Source: Tethya wilhelma
Lineage: Eukaryota; Porifera; Demospongiae; Tethyida; Tethyidae
Assembly: GCA_964030475.1 (NCBI GenBank)
Contig: CAXIPT010000006.1
Location: forward strand, 880,354-944,353
Direction: 5' to 3'
DNA: 64,000 bases
Position numbers and translations under genes: made by a program. Positions within the stretch are counted from its first letter, which is position 1, and each line of letters begins with the position of its first letter. This document shows, piece by piece, positions 36,721-49,223 of the stretch. The notes under the pieces are model-generated. The model was not told the DNA's origin, ran no database searches, and saw nothing but the letters and a program-made list of their open reading frames with translations.

Positions 36721-37532
36721 GCTATTATAATTATATCCAACAGCATTCTAGCTTGCTATAAAATCAATCTTCACAAGCAATCTATACATGACCACACGCA
36801 ATAACACACTATGTACGATGCCATTGCACAGTCATGCATTCAAACCAAATCAAAGATCTCTATTTCAAAATTGCTTTAGCTATAACTTGCATGAATCAAG
36901 CAGAGCTTCATTCAGTCATTTGAGCTGTTTTTAAATTTGGTGATCTTTACCCAATATAATATAAGGATATCTGAGACACAAAATGAAGTCACAGTGCCAA
37001 GCTTCTTATTGCTAGCACACATGCAGTGTTCTTAGCTTATTCCACCGGTCTTCATTTGACCCCTGATAGATCAAAGGTTATAAGGTTCAAAGGTCAGAAT
37101 TCACGGAACATTACAATGCCCAAGAGAAGGTATGACAGCCGTGCATCATGATGCTAAACTGGCATTTTTAGTGCACATGTACTTTTTGCCCATATACTTG
37201 GTGCTTAAGTACTGAAATGATATGTGCATATATAGTCATGTGCCAAAATTGAGACATGCATGCTTTGTTTCAAATTCCAATACTTTTTATAGCACTGCCT
37301 ATTCCTATACACTCATTGGTAAAAATACCAGCTCAGCCGATGACACACAGCCGTCATACCTCCTCTGACAATGCCCTAGCCGACTTTCTCATCCTCTTCA
37401 GTGGTTGACTCAATGTCACATTCATAAGGCCTCATAAGAATGTGGATCCATAGCTGAATATATAAATAGTAGCACACAAAGTCAGCATTGCTGTAATATC
37501 AGAAGGTACAGTACAACTTTAATGCTATATAT

Positions 37533-37949
37533 CATTGTTGTTTTAGTTTGATACTTTCAATCTTTATTAGTTTTCATTTAGTTTTGTACGATGTTAACTA
37601 ATTTAGTTTAGTTTTAGTTATTTCCTGGTGGCCCATTTTAGCATTAGTTTAGTTTTAGTTATTACCGCAGACTGATATATGCTTCAGTTAGTTGTTGTGA
37701 CACCCTTTTAGTGTGCTTTAAACACACCTTTATGTAGCTTGAAATATGTGGTTTAGATGATGTGTGTCAAATTTGTAATTCAAGGCTTAGTTTTTCAAGT
37801 GAATTAAGACTAATGGCCAGAGATTAAATTTAGTTTAGTTTTAGTTTTTTTGACATCAAAAACTAAACTAATAGTTTAGTTTTAGTTATCAAAATACCTC
37901 AAACTAATAAGGGTTTTAGTTTTAGTTATAGTTAACTAAAACAACAATG
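37533..37949. mobile_element. hAT-type nonautonomous element with 8-bp target duplication
   Basis: 16-bp terminal inverted repeats: CATTGTTGTTTTAGTT at the left, AACTAAAACAACAATG at the right. Flanked by the exact direct repeat CTATATAT (37525-37532 and 37950-37957). The interior is made of TTTAGTTTTAGTTA repeats in both orientations. The paralogous site in copy A (about 32852-32862, TTAATGCTATAGC) lacks it, so the insertion is dated after the duplication. Confidence 0.92.
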
Positions 37950-39022
37950 CTATATATAGCTACAGTATATAGTCTTATTCTGGAACTCGGCCTATGAAAA
38001 TTTTCACGGTCACAAAATATCACTTTAAATATAATTCAACGAATAAAGAGGAATTTAGACATTAAATTTTACCGAATATTTTAGCAGCTCAAAAAAACTA
38101 TATAGTTTCGATGCATGTGAATATGCATTGCTATAGTTGCTATATACAAAACCAATGCAACCATGGCATGCACTGCATGTGACATACCACGTGGTTGTTG
38201 TTCTGGGACAAACTGGTTGATGTTTCTGGCAAGATTGACACAGTCTGCACTCGTTAGATGAATCATGATTGCAGGGACATTAAAATGAATGGCTATAGCA
38301 TAATATTATAACAACTTATCCACGAATGCCTGTAAAGAGAAACAAAGAACATCTAAATAAAATTTAATAGTGATTACCAATTCAATATATACATGCATGT
38401 ACACCACAGACAAAAAAAACCTGGATGGAAAAAAAAAAAGATTATTTTGTTTCAATAGCAAAAGTCTTACACTATTCGTGTTCACTCAAGCTTTCACTTT
38501 CTCGCTTTAATAATTATATCGTAACCTATTAACCCACTATAATTATCGAATATTTCAAGCACCATCAAATCTCTGTACCAATTCAAGCACTATTATAGCA
38601 TGTTATTGTGACTTGTAGCAAATTTCACTGATCTAGATTCTGTTAGTAAACACATGCACAATTAACATCCCTTTACCAGTCAAATCTCTGTACCATCAAA
38701 GTCAGATTATAGAGAGACAAGATTGCAAACAAACAAGAATTACTGCATGCATGTAACTAGCTCACTTTTTCCGAATTCCTTCTAACAATCTCACAAGGAC
38801 TGTCCAGTTGTATCCATGGAGACAACTTGGTAACAATCAGTGAGGACCACTCGGCCCTTGTGAGGCCAGATCTTGTCGCCATGCACCGAGTACGTGTGGT
38901 TGGGTCTGGTCTGGTAGGTGTGGTACTGAAGAATTCCCGTTTGAAATGAGGGTGCATGAGGGGTACACAGACAAAGTCAACCCTTACAGAGAGAGCCTCG
39001 GGGAGAGAGAGAGAGAGAGAGN

Positions 39023-39079
<57 letters not shown>

Positions 39080-39794
39080 CATCATACAGTGTAACTGAAC
39101 AAGAAAACATACAATGGTGTAAGAATTAAGTCTAGACAATACGTGTTTGGTACACATATACTGATTAGGGAAATTTAATTGCCTTGTAACTGCATGACAG
39201 AAAGAGAACTGGCAGATAAATCTTCTTGCACTTGTATTTGATGATCTTTACCGAATGAAACATTTAAAATTTTATTTGCCCCATTCAAACATTATAAACA
39301 TTACTAGAAAGCTTGCATGTGAATTCGACTTAATTGAACGTAAGAGCTTAATTCTCAATTTATCTCCATGTGACTCAGGCATCCCAGAATATGCTGACTC
39401 AGCATATGTAGCAAAACACTGAACGTGCTCAGGCGCTAGGCAGAGGCATAGATATTCTTCTAATATCTATGGCAGAGGTGCTCAGGTCAGTGTGGACTAA
39501 AAAGGTATGGTGAAAAAAATTATGCGAGTCACTACACAGATGGGCCAGACACGCATTTACTGAGTCTGACTTCAGTAGCTATAAAATGTCTGACACAGTG
39601 ATAACTGAGTTTAATACTAGACTTCGCTACTGAGTTTTGTATCATTGCACCACTGATGTGTTCTCAGAAAGGGGTATAACTCGAGGATGGATGGTCTTGT
39701 TCTTGTAAATGATGTGTACTTACATGTCTTGCCGCAAACATGCCGCATTATGGTTTCCTGGGTTACATTTCAATATCCACTTCACTTCACAAGT

Positions 39795-40600
39795 AAGACC
39801 TTCAAGACGTGCTAAGCAAAAACAAGTTGTAAGTCGGCACATTCACACTTGAATCAGAAGTGCATGTTGAATGTCAGGCAGTATACTATGGCTAATTCAG
39901 TTTGATTCAGTTCCACTGATGTACATTCCTAGGAGAAAAAAATAAAAGCAAAAACTATACACATAATTATATATGTGACACTAAGTATGTATATGCCTTT
40001 GCTGAGCTAGCACTTTGATATGAATTCAGTCATGTATATTTATCCTCATTTCCAAGCCATATATACCCTCCTCAAAGAATAAGGAAGGAAAGGCCTGAGG
40101 GTTAAGGAGGGAGGGGCCTGGGTATACAAGGCTTAGCAAAAGTGATATTTTTTTTGTAGTCAGAGGTCGTTGGACTACTTCCTCAAGAACATGCTGCACT
40201 CTCTCTATGCGGCTTCTTTTCATGAGCAGAAGTCACCTGATGAGACCACTCCCACAAAATCAGAGAAAGAAGAAAAGCAATCTTCAACACCAATTGGAAA
40301 GAAACGCCACAATGTATCAAACACGCTGTTGGGAAGACCTAAAAAGTCACGGTTGGAGCAAAATTACAAATTTGCCTAAATTACAAAAAAACCTCTTCTT
40401 CCAACTCCGACTTTAACAGCCCCCTGTCGTCATAGAAACATACCGAATGTAGAAGTCCGTCCATATACGGTCATCGCTATCTTCCCCATGTAGCGTACCC
40501 TCTTCTCCATGTAATGTCCTTCAGCAGTCAAGGCACCAATGAATCCAAGCTCTTACTGTTAGAAAGGGAAGACAACAAAAAAAGAGTAAAAAGTAATCAG
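39795..40600 (+). pseudogene. Broken copy of the 5' end of the JARID2-like gene
   Basis: About 39795-39830 matches exon 1 (CTTCAAGACGTGCTAAGCAA) but the ATG is destroyed by a small deletion. 40159 onward matches exon 2, starting after TTTTTTGTAG: HEQKSPDETTPTKSEKEE and KKRHNVSNTLLGRPKKSR are readable, then stops and frameshifts accumulate until homology fades near 40600. Non-coding flanks from about 39240 on are also shared, so this is a genomic (not retro-) copy, inverted relative to 20.2-22.0 kb. Confidence 0.85.
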
Positions 40601-43034
40601 TGAAAGCCAAGAAGAGCACAGGATAAGAAAAGAATATTTATATATCTTTGCGTATTTAATTCCCTATTAAGTTTAACTAGTAAGTCATGTGCAATCATAA
40701 TAACTATGCTGCCACATGTAATATAGCTATACAGTATAATTATACAACTAAAATAATACTTAGCATGATGACATGATTTTAATTTGAACACAGCAGTTAC
40801 CAAAAAAGTAACAATTAATGTAATACAAAAACAAACAAGTATAAATTTCTGCTCAAAATTGGCCTAAATATAGTAATTCCTAACCTCAAAGTTAAATTAA
40901 AACACTGATTGAAGCATGAATCCTAGTGTCTATAGGTAACTGTTTACAAAACTGCTATCAAAATACTGTGAGTCTCTCAGTACCAGTGTCAGTGCCAGTC
41001 CCAAAGCTGTGTTTCTCCATCCCGGCATCAGCAGTAGCTGCGGCTATAATTGTGAGATATATATGTATACGAAAGTCATGAGAACAGTGTTAAATTGGCT
41101 AAGTTGCTGTTAATTTCAGCATAGAAGTCATATTTGTTTCAAATTCTCTTATGTAAATATAATATTAAAGCTTCCAAAGTTGAACCAGATTTGTGTTTAG
41201 CCAACTTTGACAGCACTAAGTAAATTCTTTTCATGGGTACTACATTAATTCCTTGACTCTTGTTCTCATCCCAAATAGGCCTAAGGAAAAGCTAGAAAGC
41301 TTTGAAGCTTTTTATAAATTCATGTAATTCGCGAGGGAGGAGCCTGGGAACGAGGCTACTACATTGCAGCTATCTTAGGTAGAGGTCAAAGGTCATAAAC
41401 TATCCACGCATGCGCATTCGCATTAGCCTCCTCCAGCATAGCTGCTATACTCAAGCTTTTTGTAGGGACTGACCAGTCTCTGGTAGTCTCCACACTATAT
41501 AGTGTTGAAAAAAATTAAAGTGAACGAACAAGTAGTAAAAATTTCAAAACATAATATCATTGAAGTATATAGTGTATCATACGTGTATATATATACGATA
41601 GTACGTATAGTAGGAATGGACCGACTGCCCCATAAACACAATACAAAATGTTTATCACCATGAACAAATGAATCTAGCAAAACAAAGTTAAGCCTTCAAA
41701 CTTGCTCAGAACTAGCTCTCTTAGGCAGATTACCAACTGCATGTAAGACCTAAAGCTCACAGAAACATTTCCAAAGCACTCGTAGAGAGCGCTAGTCAGA
41801 AGCTACACCCATGCATGCAATTTTGTTGTCACTTACTTAATTACTTACTGACTTACTTGGCAGTAGAGTTCAAAGGTTATTGTCTTATCCACGTGGCACT
41901 AAATGCGCATGCGCATTAGCTTACTTGAGCTTCATTTACTATTTATTTTGTAGAGACTACTCTGATAGTCACCATATGTATACTCATACTATTTTATAGT
42001 GTTGAAAAAGTGAAGTAACAAGTAATAAAAATTCAAAAAATTAGCAGTCTGCTGTGTAGGAATAGGCATGTAGTGCTATAAAAAGTAAGGAAACAAGGAT
42101 TTCGGCACGTGCACATGACTATACTTCATTTTTATGCCCAAGTCTTGCAATCTAACCTATATAGGTTGCCTGCTTATACTTCTCCTCACTTAACTAACCA
42201 ACTGATTATAGCATGAATTCGGATCATGATAATTTCTATAATAATTATTATACATGACATTGTACAGATCGTTATAAACTTCATGATATGCAGGATGCAT
42301 GAATGATCAATGAAGGAATAAAAATGAAAATGGAGTAGTCATGTGCCAAAATCGAGACATTCCTGGTTTCCTTACTTTTTATAGCACTATACCCATTCCT
42401 ATACCACTGCTATAGTTTTCAAGTTTGATATTCTTATATATACTACTTGTATAGGAATGGGCAGTGCGGTCAAAAGTAATAGAACAAGGCATGGTCTTAA
42501 TTTCAGAACATGCATGACTACTATAGACCCATGCAACTCTTGCAATTGCCTGGCAGTCCATTTTAAGTTATACAAGTAGTAAAAATTTCAAAAAAATAAG
42601 CAGTGTAGGAATGGGCAGTGCTGTAAAAAGTATTGGAACAAGGAATGGTCTCAATTTCGGCACATGACTACTTCATTTTCATTTTGATCTCTCTAGTTAA
42701 TAATTATTAGCTAATTGTAGCTAATTGTTGTAAATGGTTCAAAGAGTGATTTGTACTTGAATAGCTTATCAGTATTGCATTTTATCACATGATATAATGG
42801 TTCAAATTCCTGCCAATTTTATCACTTGGCTAAAAAGTGGAATAAAGCATTGCAGTCAGGACTAGATTACTGGCCTAGACTTGGGCACAAAAAATGAAGT
42901 AGTCATGTGCCGAAATTGAGACCATTCCTTGTTCCAATACTTTTTACAGCACTGCCCATTCCTACACTGCTTATTTTTTTGAAATTTTTACTACTTGTTC
43001 ATTCACTTTTTTCAACACTACAGTGAGGAGACTA
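40600..43034. repeat. Repeat-dense stretch without genes
   Basis: Partial copies of the 650-bp unit (41190-41520 and 41580-41990) and foldback-family ends at about 42050-42140, 42330-42410, 42450-42530, 42600-42680 and 42890-42965. The segment 42000-42560 is a near copy of 25910-26370 in the same orientation. Ends at the N run 43035-43085. Confidence 0.7.
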
Positions 43035-43085
43035 NNNNNNNNNNNNNNNNNNNNNNNNNNNNNNNNNNNNNNNNNNNNNNNNNNN

Positions 43086-43127
<42 letters not shown>

Positions 43128-43345
43128 GCCGGCACAGTTCTTCCATCGAGACACTTGCTATAATTGTCTGTAATGATCAGTTTGTATACAATTTCCGAAA
43201 GTAACATAACCATGCAGCAATGCTCATCAACATTATTTCATAATGATCTAGTTTATGCAGGCTGTTGCAAGAGCATTAATAGACTGAGTACCAGATGAGG
43301 AGAAAGATAAAATAATGTACGTTGTTACACGAATCAGTATGACAT
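43086..43345 (+). pseudogene. PRMT5-like fragment C
   Basis: After a (CA)n tract (43086-43126), CTTCCATCGAGACACTTGCT corresponds to the PRMT5 exon at 53066, and 43261-43318 corresponds to the exon at 53821 (GCTGTTGCAAGAGCATTAAT) but has an in-frame stop. The exon between them is deleted. The left side is an assembly gap. Confidence 0.75.
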
Positions 43346-43581
43346 TGTACCGTCAATCTCTGTACAGATCAGTGCATGCATTTATTAGCATATTGTTGCA
43401 AACGGTATCAGAGTGTATGTGTTGGGTAGGAAGGAAGAGTGGGGGGGGAAGAAGGATGTTTTTTTTAGTGTCCCTTTAGGTTTACCACACTGATTCTAAG
43501 GCTAATTAATGTATGCAGTTCTCCTGGGACTGACAGTTTTCTGGATGATCTGACCAGGAACACGTTAATGATGTTAGTTCC

Positions 43582-43943
43582 CAGGGGCAGATCCGGGGGG
43601 TCTTCTACCGTTTTCCAGAAGACCGTCAAGATTTGCAATAACTTATACATGATTTCTAGCTTATATGACGCACACCAGCAATACTGACAGGTGATGTAAA
43701 AATAGATAAACTACACAAGAGTTTTTTTCATTTAGTTCTTGGAAACAGAATTGATAAAAGGCAGAAGCTGCAGGATATGATCATGCATGATGGCAAGTAG
43801 TCTTGATAAATTCACTATTCAGAATGTATCAGAAATCATCTCTAGATATTCAAAAGTTTTCTGGGGGGCATGCCCCCAGACCCCCTCCCCTATAGGCGAC
43901 ATGGTAGGAAGACTGTCATTTCCTGTGCCTGGATCCACCCCTG
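43582..43943. mobile_element. hAT-like nonautonomous element, CAGGGG(C/T)(A/G)GATCC ends
   Basis: Terminal inverted repeats CAGGGGCAGATCC (left) and GGATCCACCCCTG (right), with direct repeats AGTTCC on both sides (43576-43581 and 43944-43949). 362 bp. An internal GGGGGGTCTTCTACCG/CCAGAAGACCGTCAAG hairpin follows the left end. CAGGGG-type ends are typical of hAT elements, though only six bases of the target repeat are matched here. Confidence 0.75.
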
Positions 43944-45764
43944 AGTTCCTATCTAGTACGTTGTAGAGTGCTTTTCATGCAATGTTGAAAATATAGCTTT
44001 ATGGAGCATGCATATATAGCAAAAAGTCATGAATGGTACAAATTTAGAAGTTACTTGTTACTATTTTTCAGCTGCTAAGTCATCGAGGGGATGTACAAAG
44101 CTTAAAATGATACAATAAAAACTAATGGCTCTAAACAATTTGCAATATACTTGTTTCGGGAGTTTATTAACAAATACTGCATGCTGAAATGTATTTTGTG
44201 AATGAAAGAACAACTGTTCGGAAGCCTAAAATGACAAAGGAAGCCTATAACACATGGCTATGTGACATAACAACTGCATGTATTGTCTAATATGGCTCTA
44301 AACAATAGTAGTTGTTTCAGGAAGCTTATAGAGACACAACAAGTACTGCAGAAATGTATTTTGTGAATAAAAAGAACTGTTCGGAAGCGTAAAGTGACAA
44401 AGGAAGCCTAGCCTAGAAGCTAAAACATTACAACTGTATATTATGCGAAAGACAACTGTTCGGAATTAATTAAGCTTACATTCTTATATTTAAGTGCATA
44501 ACAGCAAAAGGCTTTTAGCAGCAATTTTAGGTACTGTATGCAAATGTTCGGAAGTGTAGAATTATTAATGCATGCATAACAACAAAAGGCTTTTAGCAAT
44601 TTTAGGTACTGCATGTGTACTGTACTTTACTGTACTGAAGCTTTAACTTCCGTATGCTAGATGGAGGGGGGAATTGGTTGGTCAAGTTGAAATGGTTACG
44701 CTGTAACTGGCTTATATTCTGGGTATAATATTCCCATCGATCAGGCTCCTCAGAGTCCGAGGCTATGTACTCCTCTATGTAATTATATGTACAATATATA
44801 TATATGAAAGGGCTGACCGTCACATTGACAGGAGACAAAAATCTAATCACCCCATCTCCATTAAGAATAAGTGTCTGATGGTCAATTGAGCCAATTCCCG
44901 GTTGCTCTCTAAGTCAGCAGTCGATCACAACTATATGTTCTAATTAAGCCTCAGCACGTGCAGAGGATTACGGTAGTCGTTTTGTCTGTCTGTCTGTCCA
45001 TGGGGGTACTATATTGTCTATGGTCTGGGCCTAGGTGCCAATTATGACTGATACATTCTTTTACTGTGCATATTGACTGTGGCTAGATAGTAACGGTTGA
45101 GTACGTGTGCCTAGGCTTATGCACCATCAGTGCCTTCATTAAGTCAGCAGTCTTAAAATAACAGCTATACTTGGCACAACCGGGAATTTGTAGTACATGA
45201 ATTTGTAGTCTTGTCCCAAGACCCCATGCACCCCTTCTTAACGGTGTCTAGTTTCCGTGAATTGAGCAGCCATCTTTGTAGAGTTGAAAGGTCATCTACC
45301 CACTTAGCATTTTTATGCCCATATGCGCTTCAGCATAGTAAAGTGCATTAGTGCATTAGTACATGTAGCAGTGCTACTCAAGTAGGGACTAACCATGCAG
45401 TCTCTCCAAACTGAGTGTTAAAAAAGCGAATAAACAAGTAGATATAGTAAAAAAAAAAGTAGTGTAGGAATGAGCCGTGCAGTAAAACATATTGGAATGA
45501 AGGCACAACCGATTTCAGACACTATAGGCTTTTCTTGCTTTGTAAAAGGACCTCAGGCCATTTCATATCAGTAGCTAAGCTTCTACTGTCTATCTCGCTC
45601 AGGCTCGTCCCCCAAATTTATGGGTGTGGCCTCGAAGCTTAGCGCTCAAAGAGGCTGAAAACCCTCAGATCTCAGGAACTACAGGCTTTTGTTAAATTCT
45701 TTGCGTAATTTTTTTATATAATCTCGATTATTTTACCTTGGTATGCCGCTTTTGATATAGTTGG

Positions 45765-45798
<34 letters not shown>

Positions 45799-46200
45799 GT
45801 GGCACACACACACAGACAAAACGACTACCATAACCCCTGCTGCGCATGCATGCGCACCAAGGGTTACTAAGGCATGTCTCAATTTTGGCACATGTACTTC
45901 ATTTTTTATGCCCAACTCTTGGCCCACAGTCTTGTTCCTGTTTGCTATAGTTTACTCCATGCACTGCTTAGCCAACTGATAGTAGGAATATGAACCATTA
46001 ATGTAACAATATAATATTATTATAGGTTATGTATACTATTGCAGATCATTGATATCAATACGATACTGAGGATCCATATGAGAGATCACTTTGAGAATAA
46101 AAATGAAGTAGTCATGTGCCGAAATTGAGACATGCCATATTCCAATACTTTACTGCACTGGCCATTCCTACACTATACTTACAGTCTTTTTTCTTAAGTG
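43944..46200. repeat. Right arm of inverted duplications; no gene
   Basis: 43944-44610 is the inverse of 31860-32572. 45120-45500 and 45860-46200 match 30.3-30.8 kb and 28.2-28.6 kb in reverse orientation. A CA microsatellite occupies 45766-45797. The stretch 44600-45120 is single copy within the window and without a recognisable gene. Confidence 0.65.
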
Positions 46201-46466
46201 TTACCTTGTTAAGTGCATGATTGAACATCTATAGGAACTTAAATTGTATCAAGATCATACTGTATTTCCCAATGCCTGCATTACTAGTGTTTCTATACCT
46301 TGATGTGTATAAAAGAACTCGAGTTCACTATAGAATTATGTCCAAAGGACGTCTAATAACGTCTCATCGTCACACTTCAATCTCATCTCACATAACAATT
46401 GCTCAGTCCACTCACTCATCACAACTTGAGACAGAGTTAAGACCACTGTTTTCAACAACTGTCATT

Positions 46467-47355
46467 ATGAAGCTTTTCATCATTGCAGCAGCTGTGGTTC
46501 TTTTTATTGGCTGCACAATAGATACAACCATAGCAGAATCTGATGCTCTTGCTAACAATGTTGTGAGGGAGAAGTTGTTGCACCCCAATTTCATATCAGC
46601 TGTCCAAAGTGTGGAATCTGATGGTGTGCAAGAACTTGATGGAAGGATCATCTATTTGGAAAATGCTGATTATCTAGGCTACTGGCTCAACTACGAAGGT
46701 CCTTATGATTTTAGTGGACATCAGACAAACCTTCAAAGACTTAGACAACTGTCTAAATATGAACTCGTTAATTGGCCTGGTTACAAATGGAAAGTTTACT
46801 ATATTGGTGGAGAGAATGGAGCAGTTGCACTAGAAAACCAGTCAATTAAATATGGATACATGTCACATCTTACTCTGAATGTACATGCAGATTTTTGGCA
46901 ACTCCCTCCAGTTTACGTCATCAAAAGTGCTCCTAACCCAGAATATGATACGGATGTCCAACTCTATCTTACGGACATGACATTTGACTCAAATGGTACA
47001 CCTACATCAATGAAAATTAGACATAATAGTCCCACAGGTGGCGCTATGGGTATAGCTCACTATGAAAAACCCAAGTATACAACCGGAACTGTTAACCACA
47101 ACATATGGAATGTATACATACCACCTGCTTACGATGAGTTTGCTGTTATTTATACTCTTGACAACCGACAGAACAGCCAACTAGCAACATTTGAACGCTC
47201 AGTCTCGGTAGGATTTAGTAAAACTAATGGACAGTCAATCAGTAAATCATTGGAAGTTTCCTTGCAAGTAGAGCTTTCAGGTACATTCAAAGGAGTTTCG
47301 GGTAAAGCGACTGCTGGTATCAAGTACTCTCAAACTTGGCAGCAGCAAACTTCGG
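46467..47355 (+). pseudogene. Aerolysin-like pore-forming protein, copy 2, cut off at an N
   Basis: ATG at 46467; the frame runs with about 95 percent similarity to copies 1 and 3, with one extra Ala codon in the signal peptide, until the N at 47356. There the sequence jumps into the 650-bp repeat, losing about the last 70 residues including the VRQLTGYYGE strand. The break coincides exactly with the N, so an assembly join is more likely than a biological truncation. The open frame also extends upstream in frame to an ATG near 46338 (MSKGRLITSHR), which in copies 1 and 3 is separated by stops and is probably 5' leader. Confidence 0.75.
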
Positions 47356-47356
47356 N

Positions 47357-48480
47357 GGCCACTATAAAAATCTAGTCAAACAAAATTAAACCTTCAAAGT
47401 TGCTCAGAGGCTCTCAATGACAGATTACCAACAGCATGCAAGGCCTAAAGCTCACAAAAACTTTCCTCAGCACTCATAGTGAGTGCTATTGGGAAGCCAC
47501 CATAGTGCCATTTTTGTTCTCTAACGTACGTACTTCCTTCCTAACTGACAATTACTTGAAAAGGATTTCCAGAGAACCAGAATGTGTTGAGCCAACTTTG
47601 ACAGCACAAAGTAAGTTCTCTCATGGGTAGTACATTCCTTTATACTCGTTTCAATCTCAAAATTAATAGGCCTAAACAAAAACTAGAAAGCTTTGAAACT
47701 TAGTGTATAAATTCATGTACTATATATACAATGCAGCCATCTTTGTATGTAGAGTTAAAAGGTCATTATCCACGTGGTATTATTATGCGCATGCACATTA
47801 GCCTCCTCCAGTCCTCCAGCATAATGAAATACATTGTAGCTGCACAACTCAAGCTTTTTGTAGGGACTAACCAGTCTCTGATAGTCTCCACACTGTAGTG
47901 TTGAAAAAAGTTAATTTACAAGTAGTAAAAATTTCTAAAAATTAAGTAGTGTAGGAATGGGCAGTGCGGTAAAAAGCATTGGAACAAGGTATGTCTCAAT
48001 TTTGGCACATGACTACTTCATTTTTGATGTCCAACTCCTGGCCAGCAGTCCAGTTTAAGTTGCCTATATCTTGTTCAGTGTATAGTTTACTCCACTGCTT
48101 AGCCAACTGATTAGATTGAACCAATGCAACAATAAGCTATTGTACTATAGTAGTACAGATCATTGCATTTATGACACAGAGAATCCATAAAGGGATCAAG
48201 AATAAATCAAAAATGAAGTAGTCATGCATGTGCCGAAATTGAGACATTCCTTGTTCCAATACTTTCTACCGCACTGCCCATTCCTACACTACAAATTTTT
48301 ACTACTTGTTATTATAGGCTCTGGTGTACTAATTATACAGATCATTGCAATACGATACTGAGGATCCATATGAGAGATCAAGTATAAAAATGAAGTAGTC
48401 ATGTGCCGAAATTGAGACATGCCATACTCCAATACTTTACTGCACTGCCCATTCCTACACTAGACTTATCTTTTTTTCTT
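47357..48480. repeat. 650-bp dispersed unit and foldback-family copies
   Basis: 47357-47960 matches 29560-30200 inverted; a 64-codon frame inside it (47436-47630) is identical to 29896-30090 minus, showing very recent duplication rather than coding. Foldback ends follow at 47950-48030, 48215-48290 and 48390-48460. Confidence 0.75.
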
Positions 48481-48497
48481 AAGTGTTACCTGGTTAA

Positions 48498-48959
48498 ATA
48501 AGCTGCTATTGCACGGAAGCGGTAACTTTTTGGAAAAATATGGCCCAAAAATCAATACTGAAATCTCATTGTTTGAAAATACGTCATTGGATTGCAATTT
48601 GTGCTCCTATTCTCGCGTTGATTCGAACGCACACATAATTTTTCTTTGTGACTACGTGGCAAGTTGCAGCTATTTGTCATGCTTATATTAGACTTACACA
48701 CATCTAGCTTCTTTCTTTCCCGTTACTTCTCTTCGTGCGCTTCTACTGCTCATCTAGTCTGGCTGGCCAGACTCTTCTGGCCAGCCAGACTACTGCTCAT
48801 CATGTCTTGTAAGCGTTCAAATTCAAACTCCACGTGGTCACACATTTTTATACACGCATATTGTTTTACGCAAACCACATTCCAAACAGGCACATTATGG
48901 CTTCACTATATGCAGTGTAAATTACTATGCGTACAGCTTCCGTGCATGCAATAGCACCA
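48498..48959. mobile_element. TTAA-flanked insertion upstream of aerolysin-like copy 3
   Basis: Relative to copy 2 (single TTAA at 46209-46212 between GTTACCTTG and GTGCATGAT), this locus has an extra 462 bp flanked by TTAA on both sides (48494-48497 and 48960-48963). The ends share GCTATTGCACGGAAGC left and, on the other strand, GCTATTGCATGCACGGAAGC right. An internal palindrome TCTGGCTGGCCAGA/TCTGGCCAGCCAGA occurs at about 48757-48790. piggyBac-type by target site; noncoding. Confidence 0.85.
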
Positions 48960-49223
48960 TTAAGTGCATGATGGAACATAGGAACTTAAATTGTATCAAG
49001 ATCGTACTGTATTTCCCAATGCCTGCATTACTAGTGTTTCTATAGCTTGATGTGTATTACTATAAAAGAACTTGAGTCCACTATAGAATTGTGTCCAAAG
49101 GACGTCTAATAACGTCTCATCGTCAAACTTCAATCTCATCTCACATAACAATTAATTGCTCGGTTCACTTATCACAGCTTGAGACAGAGTTAATTAAGAC
49201 CACTGTTTTCAACAACTGTCATT

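Larger units (their letters stand above)
35841..38983 (-). pseudogene. PRMT5-like broken copy B
   Basis: Minus-strand blocks in PRMT5 order: 38983-38766 (intact: FVCVPLMHPHFKREFF, KLSPWIQLDSP, VRRNSEK), 38330-38188 (AFVDKLL then a stop, later VNLARNINQFVPEQQPR), 37453-about 37385 (LWIHILMRPYECDIES), about 37062-37010 (WNKLRTL, with a short insertion shifting frame before the LASNKKLG segment), 36411-36300 (intact, [20 protein letters not shown]) and about 35890-35841 ([12 protein letters not shown]). The last three blocks are an inverted copy of the first PRMT5 exons at 51.49-52.5 kb. The copy ends at the N at 35451. It carries a hAT-like insertion (37533-37949) missing from copy A. Confidence 0.75.

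Noticed and set aside
48509..48954. Open frames inside the TTAA insertion
   Set aside because: They lie wholly within a noncoding foldback element and resemble no protein.
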